A stretch of DNA of 64,000 nt, from the NCBI GenBank assembly GCA_900470805.1, contig UCCA01000015.1, forward strand, positions 124,001 through 188,000, read 5' to 3'. The DNA is from Hyphomicrobiales bacterium. Its GTDB lineage: Bacteria; Pseudomonadota; Alphaproteobacteria; Rhizobiales; Rhizobiaceae. The notes beneath the pieces are model-generated. The model was not told the origin of the DNA. It saw only the letters and a program-made list of their open reading frames with translations, and made no database searches. Position 1 is the first letter of the stretch. Each line of letters opens with the position of its first letter. Of the stretch, positions 26,501 to 34,394 are shown one piece after another. Both the position numbers and the translations under genes were made by a program.

Positions 26501-29041
26501 GCGAAGAACGGAAAGATCATCGATCAGATCAACCGGGCCGTGGCGCTGTTCGCACCGACCAAGGAAGAACAGCAGGAGCTCGAGCAGACCAACACCACCA
26601 AGTCTCGCACCAAGCGCACCGCGACGATCGCCAAGGCTTCGGTTCCAACGCTTGTTATCGAAGAGCACGGCGACCTGAACTTCTGGAACGGCATCGGCGG
26701 CTTCTCCGGCGATGGGCGCGAATACATCGTGCGCATCCCCGGCGGCCACGCCACGCCGCAGCCATGGATCAACGTGATTTCGAACGAGAAGTTCGGCTTC
26801 CACGTCTCCGCCGAAGGCGCGGGTTTCACCTGGAGCACCAACTCGCGTGATTACCAGCTGACGCCTTGGTCGAACGATGCCGTCGTCAATCGCTCCGGCG
26901 AGGCAATCTACGTCGTCGATCGCGACAGCGGCGCCGTCATGACGCCGTTCGCGGCCCTCTCGAACCGGTTCGACATCCAGTTCGAGGCGCGCCACGGCCT
27001 TGGCTATTCCGTCTTCTCCAGCGTCCAGAACGAGGTCTCTCTCGAACTGACCCAGACGGTCGATCGCGAGAGGCCGGTGAAGCTGCAGCGCATGCGGCTG
27101 CGCAACAATGGCAGCGGCGTGCGCAAGCTTCGTCTCTACGGCTACGTCGAGTGGGTGCTCGGCAACAACCCGCAGAAGACGGCGCCTTTCATCATCTCGG
27201 AACATGACGCCGACACCGGCGCCCTGTTTGCCAGCAACAACTACAGCATCGACTATTCCGGCCGCGTCGCCTTCTTCGCTGCCAGCGAAACGCTTTCCGG
27301 CTACACCGCGAGCCGCCGCGAGTTCATCGGCAAGGCTGGAACGATCCTGGCACCCGCAGCGGTGAACGCAGCCTCGAACCTGTCGAGCAATGTGGAGCTT
27401 GATGGCGACCCGGCAGCGGCGCTGTCGATCGATATCGAGCTTGCCGCCGGCGAAGAGCGCGATATCGTCCTCTTCCTCGGCGATACGGCCACGAAGGAAG
27501 AAGCACGGGCACTGATCGCCGATATCCGCAAGACCGAGTTCGACGATGCGGTTCAGGCAAACCGCGACTTCTGGCACGACTTCACCGGCAAGCTGCAGAT
27601 CTCCACACCCGATCAGGGCATGAACAATCTGATCAACACCTGGCTCCCTTACCAGAGCCTCGGCTGCCGGATCATGGCCCGCACCGCCTTCTATCAGGCA
27701 AGCGGCGCCTTCGGCTTCCGTGACCAGTTGCAGGATACGCTGGCCTTCGTGCTGCACGAGCCTTCCATCGCCCGCAAGCAGATCGTCAATGCCGCATCGC
27801 GGCAGTTCCGCGAAGGCGACGTCCAGCATTGGTGGCTTCCGGGAACCGGCGCCGGCGTCCGCACGCTGATCTCCGACGACGTCGTCTGGCTTGCCTATGC
27901 CGTTCACCACTACTGCACGGTGACGGGAGACAAGACCGTCCTCGACGAGGAGCTGGCCTTCATCGAAGGTCCCGCCCTTCTTCAGGGCCAGCACGACTCC
28001 TTCTACCGACCTGAGACATCAGAGGACAAGGTCAGCATCTACGAGCATGCGGCAATCGCGCTGGATCTCGCCATCGCCCGCAAGGGAGAAAACGGCCTGC
28101 CCCTCTTCCTCGGCGGCGACTGGAACGATGGCATGAACCGCGTCGGCATAGGCGGCAAGGGCACCAGCGTTTGGCTTGGCTGGTTCCTGGCCGGCGCGCT
28201 ACGCTCATTCGCTGCCTTCGCCGAGGAACGTGGTGATAAAGCCCGCGTCGAACGCTGGGGCAAGCACCTGACCGAACTCAAGGCCGCGCTTGAAACCGCA
28301 GCCTGGGACGGCGCCCACTACCGTCGCGGCACATTCGACGACGGCAGCCTGCTCGGCTCCAAGGAAAGCCTCGAATGCCAGATCGATTCGATCGCGCAAT
28401 CGTGGAGCGTCCTGTCGGGCGAGGGCGATCCGGCCCATGCCGCAAAGGCAATGGACTCGGTTCTCGAAAAGCTTGTCGACCGTGACGCACGGATCATCCG
28501 GCTGTTCACGCCGCCATTCGCCAACTCGGCCAAGGACCCGGGCTACATCAAGGCCTACCCGCCAGGCGTCCGCGAAAATGGCGGCCAGTACACGCATGCC
28601 GCCACCTGGGTGGTCATGGCGCTGGCCGAGCTCAATCGCGGCGACGACGCGCTACGCTGCTTCGAGTTGCTGAACCCGATCACCCACGCCAGGGACCCGG
28701 CTTCCGCGGAACATTACCGCGTCGAACCCTACGTCATCGCTGCCGATGTCTATGGCGACGGCGCGCTGACCGGTCGCGGTGGCTGGACGTGGTACACGGG
28801 ATCGGCTGGCTGGCTCTATCGCGCCGCGGTGGAAGGCATCCTCGGCATCCGCCTCAAGAACGGCCGCATCCATGTGAGCCCGGCGCTGCCGAGTTCATGG
28901 GAAGGCTTCTCTGCGGAAATGGAGCATGCCGGGACCAAATACCTCATTTCGGTCTCAAAATCGTCCCATCCGAGAGGGTACGATCTGACGGTCAACGGAC
29001 GTCAAGTCACCGATCCCGAAGAGGGATATCCGGTCGGATAA
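20522..29041 (+). CDS. ndvB: Cyclic beta-1,2-glucan synthase (NdvB/ChvB/Cgs)
   Basis: About 2,839 residues from ATG 20522 (TTG 20498 is an alternative; neither has a strong ribosome-binding site). Order of parts: a long N-terminal region, hydrophobic helices near 403-463, a glycosyltransferase domain with TLDADTR near 621 and QHRWARGDW near 771, further helix groups near 813-856 and 938-976, a glucoamylase-like segment (NNLVVVEQMNYARKLGIPWG, near 1360-1430), and a C-terminal GH94 phosphorylase-like domain with GGDWNDGMNRVG near 2529 and PPGVRENGGQYTH near 2678. The inner-membrane enzyme uses UDP-glucose to start, extend, size and cyclise periplasmic beta-1,2-glucans needed for hypo-osmotic adaptation and plant or animal host interaction. 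Length and motifs indicate an intact gene. The ndvA exporter gene is not in the window. Confidence 0.97.
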   Translation: MSISPTSPSPSRDSETKQIDHNDSIRSTYMSIEDIKAMGASAATSGVNSLVAFAPFDFFARHKENEKEILRVYRTTAADVEAGETITPAAEWLLDNHYIVEEAIQEVRRDFPKRFYRELPTIEMNGTRIPRTLALAWLYVAHTHSTISQESLTALVDGFQEHETLRIGELWALPSLVRYVLVENLRRISIRVERSRRMRRRANEAADELVRLTDPVKAGEYLKTLEPLAEDNTFSTQFLYRMRDGSQTSSVAISWLDERLEALGRDTEATTMAEHSRLSSGNVTMGNIIRSLREIDDAEWSVWVEQVSHVDKLLWDNSDYGLLDSGSRNKYRKQIEKLAKRSTMTEMEVAQLSLDMTEEAKASGKDEPHEPNVGGFLAGAQRPKLEARANYSPTLVQHFVRAVRSFNWLSIAVPVLLLTILAMVVVGHFMASAGMGPAEIILLLIMFSLPASEGATGLFNTVLSFFVTPARLVGYEFKEGIPEDARTLLVVPCLISNRDSVDELVRNIEVHYLANPRGEIYFALLSDWPDSQVEETPADLEVLDYARREVANLSARYAYDGKTRFYLLHRRRLYNPSEGAWMGWERKRGKLHELNMLLRGDRDTTYLPGANIVPENVQYVMTLDADTRLMRDTVTKLVGKLYHPTNRPVINPETGRVESGYGVLQPRVTPSLTTGKDASVFQRVFSINRGLDPYVFTVSDVYQDLAGEGTFTGKGLYHVDAFEASLKGRIEENSVLSHDLLEGSMARCALVTDLELVEDFPTRYEVETSRQHRWARGDWQLLPYMFSTTRGVTALGRWKMFDNLRRSLTPIAWFFASVLGWYFMDPLGALIWQIVLIFCLFVAPTLSLINGIIPRTSDIVARAHLYTVWSDIRAANAQVALRIVFIADGACMMADAIGRSLYRLFFSHKLMLQWKTAASVQAGKQGTIWSYYKAMWHAPVLALLGLAFAVLSGDKAFLVGIPFATLWVLSPLVAYYVSQSAETEDRLEVAESVSNELRKIARRTWRYFETFTTAEQNFLPPDNVQETPHVIVATRTSPTNIGVYLLSVVSGRQFGWFSFEETIERLEQTIATVDKMEKFRGHLFNWYHTDTLETLGPRYVSAVDSGNLAGHLIAISSACRNWAEAPSAHMQGSLDGVGDTASILEEVLAQLPDDRKTVRPLRRRLEERIIGFQNALAAVKREHEFASIRIINLSVLARDIQKLAANLDHEVKSALSTEVTQWAEALVKVCEAHISDSTFDLANIDALRPRLTALRDKARDLAFSMDFGFLFRPERRLLSIGYRVESGELDQACYDLLASECRLTSLFGIAKGDLPTEHWYRLGRQVVPVGSRGALVSWSGSMFEYLMPPLVMQERGGGILNQTNNLVVVEQMNYARKLGIPWGISEAAFNARDHNLNYQYTNFGVPTLGLKRGLGHNAVIAPYASILASQYNPPAAVENLERLRKLGALGKYGFHDAVDFTPTRVPEGKTCAIVYNYYAHHHGMSIAAVANVAFNGHLRELFHSDPVIEAAELMLQEKAPRDIPVMSGKHESDTPASIQDDLLRPEIRKIFDPAARDRELVFLSNGHYSLMLTATGAGYSRWNGQSVSRWKADPTEDRWGTFIFLRDTTSNEWWSATAEPKSIEGEQVKVLFADEKAEFTKTVGELTSEVECIVATEHDAEGRRLTLLNTGSEDRFIEVTSYLEPVLATDDTDNAHPAFARMFVKTEIGKRGDVIRVERNKRDGNEPNISVAHLIVDNAGATRHTEFETDRRKFLGRGRTLANAAAFDQGATLSGTDGFTLDPVLSLRRTVRVPAGKKVSVIFWTIAAPTRAEIDQAVDRYRHADAFNHELVQAWTRTQVQMRHVGVTSQQASAFQHLGRHLVYPDMYLRADAAAVQAGMQSQSSLWPLAISGDFPIFTLRINDDMDLDIAKEALLAQEYLRSRGVTADLVIMNERASSYAQDMQHAVDQMAENVRRLGQADGLRQHIFTVRKDLMEESTYHALISASRVTFHAKNGKIIDQINRAVALFAPTKEEQQELEQTNTTKSRTKRTATIAKASVPTLVIEEHGDLNFWNGIGGFSGDGREYIVRIPGGHATPQPWINVISNEKFGFHVSAEGAGFTWSTNSRDYQLTPWSNDAVVNRSGEAIYVVDRDSGAVMTPFAALSNRFDIQFEARHGLGYSVFSSVQNEVSLELTQTVDRERPVKLQRMRLRNNGSGVRKLRLYGYVEWVLGNNPQKTAPFIISEHDADTGALFASNNYSIDYSGRVAFFAASETLSGYTASRREFIGKAGTILAPAAVNAASNLSSNVELDGDPAAALSIDIELAAGEERDIVLFLGDTATKEEARALIADIRKTEFDDAVQANRDFWHDFTGKLQISTPDQGMNNLINTWLPYQSLGCRIMARTAFYQASGAFGFRDQLQDTLAFVLHEPSIARKQIVNAASRQFREGDVQHWWLPGTGAGVRTLISDDVVWLAYAVHHYCTVTGDKTVLDEELAFIEGPALLQGQHDSFYRPETSEDKVSIYEHAAIALDLAIARKGENGLPLFLGGDWNDGMNRVGIGGKGTSVWLGWFLAGALRSFAAFAEERGDKARVERWGKHLTELKAALETAAWDGAHYRRGTFDDGSLLGSKESLECQIDSIAQSWSVLSGEGDPAHAAKAMDSVLEKLVDRDARIIRLFTPPFANSAKDPGYIKAYPPGVRENGGQYTHAATWVVMALAELNRGDDALRCFELLNPITHARDPASAEHYRVEPYVIAADVYGDGALTGRGGWTWYTGSAGWLYRAAVEGILGIRLKNGRIHVSPALPSSWEGFSAEMEHAGTKYLISVSKSSHPRGYDLTVNGRQVTDPEEGYPVG

Positions 29042-29139
29042 CAGCACCTTTCAGGCAAACCATCCGGCGATTCGTTGCGGCCAAAGGGGAAACCTTTTGG
29101 CCGCAACTGCGTTTGCAAAATGGAAGCATGGAGAGGTCA

Positions 29140-30372
29140 ATGGTTACGACGCCCGAAAATACGTTCGGTGCAGGGCGCAGGATCGCGACCGCGGCACCAT
29201 CGAAACGAGATACGAGGCTGGACGTTCTGCGCGGATTGGCGCTGATCACCATCTTCATCAATCACGTTCCCGGCCAGATTTTCGAGCATCTGACCACCAA
29301 GAACTACGGCTTCTCCGATGCTGCCGAAGCCTTCGTGTTGATCTCTGGCATTGCCGTCGGCATTGCCTACGGCTCACGCTTCAAGATCGGCGCCTGGTTC
29401 GAGACCGCCAAGAAATCGACGAAGCGCGGCTTTACCCTCTACCTCGCCCACATGATCACCACCTTCATGACGCTGGCGCTGTTCGTCATGGGCGCATGGC
29501 TTTTCCATCGACCGGGACTTCTGTGCGAGATCAACATCCTCGCAGTCCTCACAAATCCTCAGGCCGGCATTCCATCGCTGATGCTGCTTGGCCACCAGAT
29601 CGGCTATAACAACATCCTGCCGATGTATGGCGCCCTCATGCTGATGGTGCCTGTCATCCTGCTGCTTGAAGCCAGGAGCCCGCTTCTTGCCCTTGCTGTC
29701 TCGGGATCCGTCTGGCTGCTGTCCGGCATCTACGAGATCGCGCCGCACAACATGCTGCTCGACGGCTATTGGTTCCTCAACCCGCTGTCCTGGCAGTTCC
29801 TGTTCACGATCGGCATTGTCGGCATGATGCACGTCCGCCGTGGCGGCAAGCTGCCACATCATCCGCTGTTGATGCTGCTCGCGGCCGGTTACGTTGTCCT
29901 CTCCTTCGTATGGGTCGTGGGCCAGCTCTGGGGCATCGGCAACGCGCTGGCGTCGCTTGGTCTGCCGCCTGTTATCACCGGCTTCGACAAGACCTTCCTG
30001 TCGTTGCCGCGTCTGCTGCATGTGTTGGCGCTCGCCTATCTGGTCCTCAATATCGGCGCCATCTCCAGCGCCCTGCGTCGCCCGGAAGACAATCCCCTTG
30101 TCATCTTCGGTCGCCACTCCCTGAACATCTTCGTTGCCGGCACGATCCTGGCGATGATCGGTCAGGTGCTGCTCTACATCAACAACGGCGACAAGGTTGT
30201 CGGCCCGATCTTCGTTGCGCTGGGCATCGCCATCCAGTTTGCCTATGCCTATCACCTTGAGCGCAAGCGCAAGCTCGGTCGTGTCGCGGCAGGTCTTCAG
30301 CGCCCGCAGGGTGGCGCGATGCAGCCGGTCTCCGTTCGTGCCGATCGCAGCCGCAGCATGGACCGAAAATAG
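29140..30372 (+). CDS. opgC: OpgC-like membrane acyltransferase acting on periplasmic glucans
   Basis: 410 residues from ATG 29140, preceded by GAGAGG; an ATG four codons upstream is less well placed. RLDVLRGLALITIFINHVPG opens the protein, followed by NYGFSDAAEAFVLISGIAVG, the OpgC family hallmark, and about ten membrane helices with HSLNIFVAGTILAMIGQ late. OpgC proteins add succinyl groups to osmoregulated periplasmic glucans in Rhodobacter and Rhizobium. It lies about 100 bases after ndvB on the same strand, which strongly supports modification of cyclic beta-1,2-glucan. The soluble C-terminal tail is basic. Confidence 0.88.
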   Translation: MVTTPENTFGAGRRIATAAPSKRDTRLDVLRGLALITIFINHVPGQIFEHLTTKNYGFSDAAEAFVLISGIAVGIAYGSRFKIGAWFETAKKSTKRGFTLYLAHMITTFMTLALFVMGAWLFHRPGLLCEINILAVLTNPQAGIPSLMLLGHQIGYNNILPMYGALMLMVPVILLLEARSPLLALAVSGSVWLLSGIYEIAPHNMLLDGYWFLNPLSWQFLFTIGIVGMMHVRRGGKLPHHPLLMLLAAGYVVLSFVWVVGQLWGIGNALASLGLPPVITGFDKTFLSLPRLLHVLALAYLVLNIGAISSALRRPEDNPLVIFGRHSLNIFVAGTILAMIGQVLLYINNGDKVVGPIFVALGIAIQFAYAYHLERKRKLGRVAAGLQRPQGGAMQPVSVRADRSRSMDRK

Positions 30373-30383
30373 GTCCCAGACGC

Positions 30384-30416
30384 CGGCTTCGCTACCCATT
30401 TGAGGTGGCGAAGCCG
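30384..30416. other. Stem-loop after opgC
   Basis: CGGCTTCGCTACC and GGTGGCGAAGCCG form a 13-bp stem with one G-T wobble and a 7-base loop, 11 bases after the opgC stop. No T-tract follows, so it may protect the 3' end or terminate only weakly. Confidence 0.5.
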
Positions 30417-30427
30417 CGAGCAAAAAC

Positions 30428-30456
30428 CTTGACTCCTCCCCAAAATCTTTTAAGAG
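30428..30456 (+). promoter_or_regulatory. Weak candidate promoter for asd
   Basis: CTTGAC at 30428-30433 and TAAGAG at 30451-30456 with exactly 17 bases between. The -35 fits the rhizobial consensus; the -10 is poor. The implied leader would be about 250 bases. Confidence 0.25.
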
Positions 30457-30710
30457 CAGCGGTGGAAAAGGAAAATCCATGGTTCGTCAAGAACACGCCA
30501 TTGCTGCTTGCAATGACCGGGCACCAGTTGCCGGGATGGATTTCCTCGTTCCGGTTTCTTCCAAAACCAAGGCCAAAACGACGACGAAAACCGTCTGACG
30601 TCTCTGGCCTGCCGCTCTCTCCCCGGCTCGGCTGGGGACAGGAAGCCGCGATCATCACGCGCCTTCCCCCCTCACCGACAAGAGGAGAGATGAGAAAGAG
30701 AGCTTGAGAA

Positions 30711-31745
30711 ATGGGTTTTAAAGTTGCAGTTGCGGGAGCGACCGGAAATGTTGGCCGGGAAATGCTCAATATCCTCTCCGAACGCGGTTTCCCCGCCGAT
30801 GAAGTCGTAGCGCTGGCATCGGCGCGCTCGCAGGGCCTTGAGGTTTCCTACGGCGACAAGACGCTGAAGGTCGTGAACCTCGAGAATTACGATTTCTCGG
30901 ACACCGATATCTGCCTGATGTCGGCCGGCGGCGACGTCTCCAAGAAGTGGTCGCCGAAAATCGGCGCGCAGGGCTGCGTCGTCATCGATAACTCGTCCGC
31001 CTGGCGTTACGATCAGGACGTTCCGTTGATCGTTCCTGAAGTGAATCCGGATGCGATCACCCAGTTCACCAAGCGCAACATCATCGCCAACCCGAATTGC
31101 TCGACGGCACAGCTCGTCGTCGCACTGAAGCCGCTGCATGATTTCGCCAAGATTAAGCGCGTCGTGGTGTCGACCTACCAGTCCGTATCGGGCGCCGGCA
31201 AGGAAGGCATGGACGAGCTCTTCACGCAGACCCGCGCGGTGTTCGTCGCCGATCAGGTCGAGAACAAGAAGTTCACCAAGCGCATCGCCTTCAACGTCAT
31301 TCCGCACATCGATAGCTTCATGGAAGACGGCTACACGAAGGAAGAATGGAAGGTTCTGGCCGAAACCAAGAAGATGCTCGATCCGAAGATCAAGGTGACT
31401 TGCACGGCCGTGCGCGTTCCCGTCTTCATCGGCCATTCGGAATCGGTCAACATCGAGTTCGAAAACGAGATCACCGCCGACCAGGCCCGCGACATCCTGC
31501 GTGAAGCACCCGGTTGCCTCGTCATCGACAAGCACGAGAACGGTGGCTACATCACGCCTTACGAATCCGCAGGCGAGGACGCGACCTTTATCTCGCGCAT
31601 TCGCGAAGATGCGACCGTCGAAAACGGCCTGAACATCTGGGTGGTTTCCGACAACCTGCGCAAGGGTGCGGCACTGAACGCGATCCAGATCGCCGAGCTG
31701 CTCATCAATCGCGGACTTGTGAAGCCTCGCAAGCAGGCGGCTTGA
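30711..31745 (+). CDS. asd: Aspartate-semialdehyde dehydrogenase
   Basis: 344 residues. The NADP-binding VAVAGATGNVGREML opens the protein; the catalytic Cys130 lies in IIANPNCSTAQ, and HSESVNIEFE carries the substrate-binding region. It reduces aspartyl phosphate to the semialdehyde that feeds lysine/diaminopimelate, threonine and methionine synthesis. Length is typical of the gram-negative type. The ATG lies just after AGAGAGCTTGAGAA. It is monocistronic, ending in a terminator. Confidence 0.98.
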   Translation: MGFKVAVAGATGNVGREMLNILSERGFPADEVVALASARSQGLEVSYGDKTLKVVNLENYDFSDTDICLMSAGGDVSKKWSPKIGAQGCVVIDNSSAWRYDQDVPLIVPEVNPDAITQFTKRNIIANPNCSTAQLVVALKPLHDFAKIKRVVVSTYQSVSGAGKEGMDELFTQTRAVFVADQVENKKFTKRIAFNVIPHIDSFMEDGYTKEEWKVLAETKKMLDPKIKVTCTAVRVPVFIGHSESVNIEFENEITADQARDILREAPGCLVIDKHENGGYITPYESAGEDATFISRIREDATVENGLNIWVVSDNLRKGAALNAIQIAELLINRGLVKPRKQAA

Positions 31746-31802
31746 ATATTTTATTAACCATGTCTTGTTAAGCCGATTACTTAAGTTAAGGCTTATCCAA
31801 AC

Positions 31803-31830
31803 AACGGGGCGTCGAAAGCCGCCCCGTTTT
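31803..31830 (+). terminator. Rho-independent terminator after asd
   Basis: AACGGGGCG and CGCCCCGTT form a 9-bp stem with an 8-base loop, ending in TTTT. It lies about 60 bases beyond the asd stop. Confidence 0.8.
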
Positions 31831-31912
31831 GAAGACGGGTAGTCGTGACAACGTTGCCGATGACAGGCCTCCGGCCGGTTCTAGGCTAGGCTGATCGGGA
31901 TCGGGGTATTCG

Positions 31913-32737
31913 ATGCGCATGACAAGACTTTTGCTGGCGGCAGCGGCGGCTTTCGCACTGTTTCAGGCAGTTCCGGCCACGGCCGAGGCTGCACCACAAT
32001 GCAGCAACACCAGTGCCGGCTTTGGCGATTGGGTGGTTGCCTTCAAGCAGGAAGCGGCGGCCAATGGTGTCAGCCGTTCGGTCCTCGACCGTGCTTTCGC
32101 CAATGTTGTCTACAACAAACCGACCATTTCGGCCGATCGCGGCCAGAAAAGCTTCAAGCTTTCCTTCGATGCCTTCATGCAGAAGCGTGGCGGCCAGGCG
32201 ATCATCTCGCGTGGCAAGGGCATGAAGCGCGCCAACGCGGCTCTCTTCGCCTCCATCGAACGCAAGTATGGCGTTCCTGCAGGTCCGCTGATCGCCATCT
32301 GGGGCATGGAAACCGGCTTCGGCAACTATATGGGCACCCAGCACACGATGTCGGCGGTTTCGACGCTCGCGTTCGACTGCCGCCGCTCGGCCTACTTCAC
32401 GGACCAGCTTTACGCAGCACTCCAGCTGGTCGGGGAAGGCTTCCTCAACCCGCAGGCGCGTGGCGCGGCGCATGGTGAAATCGGCCAGACGCAGTTTCTG
32501 CCGCGGAACGTCGTGCTTTACGGCGCCGACGGTGATGGCGATGGCAAGGTCGACATGGTCGGCTCGCGCGCTGACGCTCTTGCATCGACAGCAAACTTCC
32601 TGAGGGGCCATGGATGGCGGCCGGGCGCCGGCTACCAACCGGGCGAGCCAAACTTCGCGGCCATCTCAGGATGGAATGCAGCTACCGTCTACCAGCAGGC
32701 GATCGCCTATATCGGTCAGCAGATCGACGGCAACTGA
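31913..32737 (+). CDS. Lytic murein transglycosylase, MltB-like
   Basis: 274 residues. A signal peptide (LLLAAAAAFALFQAVPATAEA, cleavage near 25) directs export; no lipobox Cys is at the cleavage point, so it is likely soluble and periplasmic. WGMETGFGNYMGT contains the catalytic Glu133, and HGEIGQTQFLPRN is the conserved MltB glutamine/asparagine region. It cleaves peptidoglycan glycan strands to 1,6-anhydromuramyl products. Compared with E. coli MltB it lacks any C-terminal peptidoglycan-binding domain. It stands between two terminators as a single-gene unit. Confidence 0.92.
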   Translation: MRMTRLLLAAAAAFALFQAVPATAEAAPQCSNTSAGFGDWVVAFKQEAAANGVSRSVLDRAFANVVYNKPTISADRGQKSFKLSFDAFMQKRGGQAIISRGKGMKRANAALFASIERKYGVPAGPLIAIWGMETGFGNYMGTQHTMSAVSTLAFDCRRSAYFTDQLYAALQLVGEGFLNPQARGAAHGEIGQTQFLPRNVVLYGADGDGDGKVDMVGSRADALASTANFLRGHGWRPGAGYQPGEPNFAAISGWNAATVYQQAIAYIGQQIDGN

Positions 32738-32754
32738 GCTGCACGACAGACATT

Positions 32755-32788
32755 AAAAAAGCGCCGTGGGAACCATCGGCGCTTTTTT
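32755..32788. terminator. Bidirectional terminator between convergent genes
   Basis: AAAAAAGCGCCG, a 10-base loop and CGGCGCTTTTTT: a 12-bp stem with A- and T-tracts on the outside, so it can terminate both the transglycosylase and the convergent carbonic anhydrase transcripts. Confidence 0.92.
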
Positions 32789-32808
32789 CGTGACAAAAAA
32801 GTATTGGC

Positions 32809-33450
32809 TCAGATTTCCGGACGGATGAAATCTCGGGTTTCGGCATCCATAACCCAAAGCTCGCCGGTCGATATATCGAACCAGGCGCCATGGAGATGGA
32901 TTTCGCCGGCTTCCTCAAGCGCCTTTATCTCAGGAAACGTCCTCAGATTGTCGATGGAATTGCGGATCGACACGCGCTCCAGCGCCGTCTGCCGTTCGCC
33001 AGGCGTCATGATGTCGTTGCTCTGGATCTGCTCGGCGGCCGGCTTCAACAGCGACATCCAGCGGCCAATGAAATCACCAGGCGACAACGGCTCGACATCA
33101 GGATCGAGCGCCGCGCGGATGCCGCCGCAGCGGCCATGCCCCATCACCACGATGTCGGACACCTTCAGCGCCTGAACCGCGAACTCGAGTGCTGCCGACG
33201 TCGCGTGGAAATGCCCGTCGGGCTCGTAAGGCGGCACCATGTTGGCGACATTGCGTACAACGAAAAGTTCGCCGGGTCCGGCATCGAAGATCAATTCGGG
33301 CGCCGCGCGCGAGTCCGAACAGGCGACCACCAGCGTGCTGGGGTTCTGGCCGTTCTCGGCCAACGTCCTGTATCGATCACGGGCGTCTGCGTAACGCCCG
33401 TTCATGAAGTTGCGGTAGCCGTCGATGAGTGTATCTGGAAAACGCTGCAT
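32809..33450 (-). CDS. Beta-class carbonic anhydrase
   Basis: 213 residues. The zinc ligands are Cys44 and Asp46 in VACSDSR, and His105 and Cys108 in GHGRCGG, the full beta-carbonic anhydrase set with the Asp-Arg dyad (D46, R48). It interconverts CO2 and bicarbonate in the cytoplasm, supplying carboxylases. No signal peptide. It is convergent with the transglycosylase and follows pdxY on the same strand after about 70 bases. Confidence 0.96.
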   Translation of the reverse strand: MQRFPDTLIDGYRNFMNGRYADARDRYRTLAENGQNPSTLVVACSDSRAAPELIFDAGPGELFVVRNVANMVPPYEPDGHFHATSAALEFAVQALKVSDIVVMGHGRCGGIRAALDPDVEPLSPGDFIGRWMSLLKPAAEQIQSNDIMTPGERQTALERVSIRNSIDNLRTFPEIKALEEAGEIHLHGAWFDISTGELWVMDAETRDFIRPEI

Positions 33451-33518
33451 GACATTCGATTACAGCGTGCGCGATCCAAGATCAATATCGCACTGCCGAT
33501 TGCGGCAAAACGGCAAAT

Positions 33519-34394
33519 CTACGTCTTGCGCCTTTGCGCCGGATGCATCAGGTGCCGCATCTGGACCATGGCCATCGGCGTCGACAGACTGGAGGCATCG
33601 CTGGCCAGCGTGAGCTCGTCGCTGCCGCGTTTGACGGCGCGGGCCAGCACCTCGTAGACGCTGGCTGTTGCCAGCTGCAGCGCCTTCTCGTCTTCCATCC
33701 CTGACTGCAATCTGGAGAGAAACAATGCGGCAAGCAGATCGCCCAGCCCGTTGGGCGGATTGTCGATAACGCGGTGTTCGGCCAGCAGCGCATGGCGCCC
33801 GGAGAGATAGAGATTGCCGGTGCCGCCGGCCATCATCGGCACTGCAGATGTGACCAGCATCCGCGCCGGTCCAAGCGCGAGAGCTGCCTCCATGATCTCC
33901 GTGTTGCTTTCCAGCGGCGCGCCCGAGAGCCACGCCAGTTCGTAGCGGTTCGGTGTTGCCAGCGACGCGAGCGGGATCAGATGATCGCGGATCGCTTCGG
34001 CGGTTGCCTCAGGCACGTAGAGACCGCCCAGATCGCCCATGACGGGATCGCAGACATAAAACAGATCAGGATTGCGCTCGCGCAGCGAACCGATCAGTCG
34101 TGCGACGGACCGAGCTTGCGCAGCATTGCCAAAATATCCCGTAAGCACCGCCTTGACCTCGCCGATCCATGGCGCGCGGATCAGATCGTCGATCGCCGCA
34201 TCGAAGTCGGCTTCAGTAAAGGTCAATCGCGTTGCTCGCCCATGCCCCGGATGCCAGGGAAGGACGATCGTTGGCAGCGCCCAGACCTGGTGGCCAAGCG
34301 TTTCCAAGGCAAAGACAGCCGCTCTGTTGCCGACGGAGCCACGCACGACATGGCTTGATATGACGATGACCGCGCCCGGTGCATTCTGCGACAT
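33519..34394 (-). CDS. pdxY: Pyridoxal kinase (PdxY type)
   Basis: 291 residues of the ribokinase-like fold. VISSHVVRGSVGNRAA is the N-terminal substrate region, YVCDPVMGD the central Asp/Mg region, and NPPNGLGDLLAALFL holds the anion-hole Gly-x-Gly-Asp with the catalytic Asp (GLGD, where many kinases have GTGD). It phosphorylates pyridoxal to PLP in the salvage pathway. ATG at 34394. Divergent from the large glutamate dehydrogenase gene, with about 250 bases between them containing both promoters; I could not assign them confidently. Confidence 0.93.
   Translation of the reverse strand: MSQNAPGAVIVISSHVVRGSVGNRAAVFALETLGHQVWALPTIVLPWHPGHGRATRLTFTEADFDAAIDDLIRAPWIGEVKAVLTGYFGNAAQARSVARLIGSLRERNPDLFYVCDPVMGDLGGLYVPEATAEAIRDHLIPLASLATPNRYELAWLSGAPLESNTEIMEAALALGPARMLVTSAVPMMAGGTGNLYLSGRHALLAEHRVIDNPPNGLGDLLAALFLSRLQSGMEDEKALQLATASVYEVLARAVKRGSDELTLASDASSLSTPMAMVQMRHLMHPAQRRKT

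Larger units (their letters stand above)
30373..30710. other. Intergenic region before asd, with repeat-like sequence
   Basis: About 340 bases without a convincing gene. It starts with an imperfect hairpin. The part near 30605-30700 (CTCTCCCCGGCTCGGCTGGG and CCCTCACCGACAAGAGGAGA) resembles the degenerate pyrimidine-rich palindromic intergenic elements common in rhizobia, which give spurious proteins with PLSP and PPSPTRGE strings. A frame of 100 codons at 30405-30707 has exactly that character and is not called. Confidence 0.5.

Noticed and set aside
25115..27994. A 959-codon minus-strand frame opposite ndvB
   Set aside because: Long antisense frames are expected in GC-rich coding DNA with strong third-position bias. 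The ndvB frame has all family motifs.
30405..30707. A 100-codon frame before asd
   Set aside because: Composition (PLSP and PPSPTRGE strings) is typical of translated intergenic repeats.
31746..31800. TTAACC...TTAAG strings after asd as CtrA boxes
   Set aside because: The half-sites are separated by ten bases, not the seven of the CtrA consensus.
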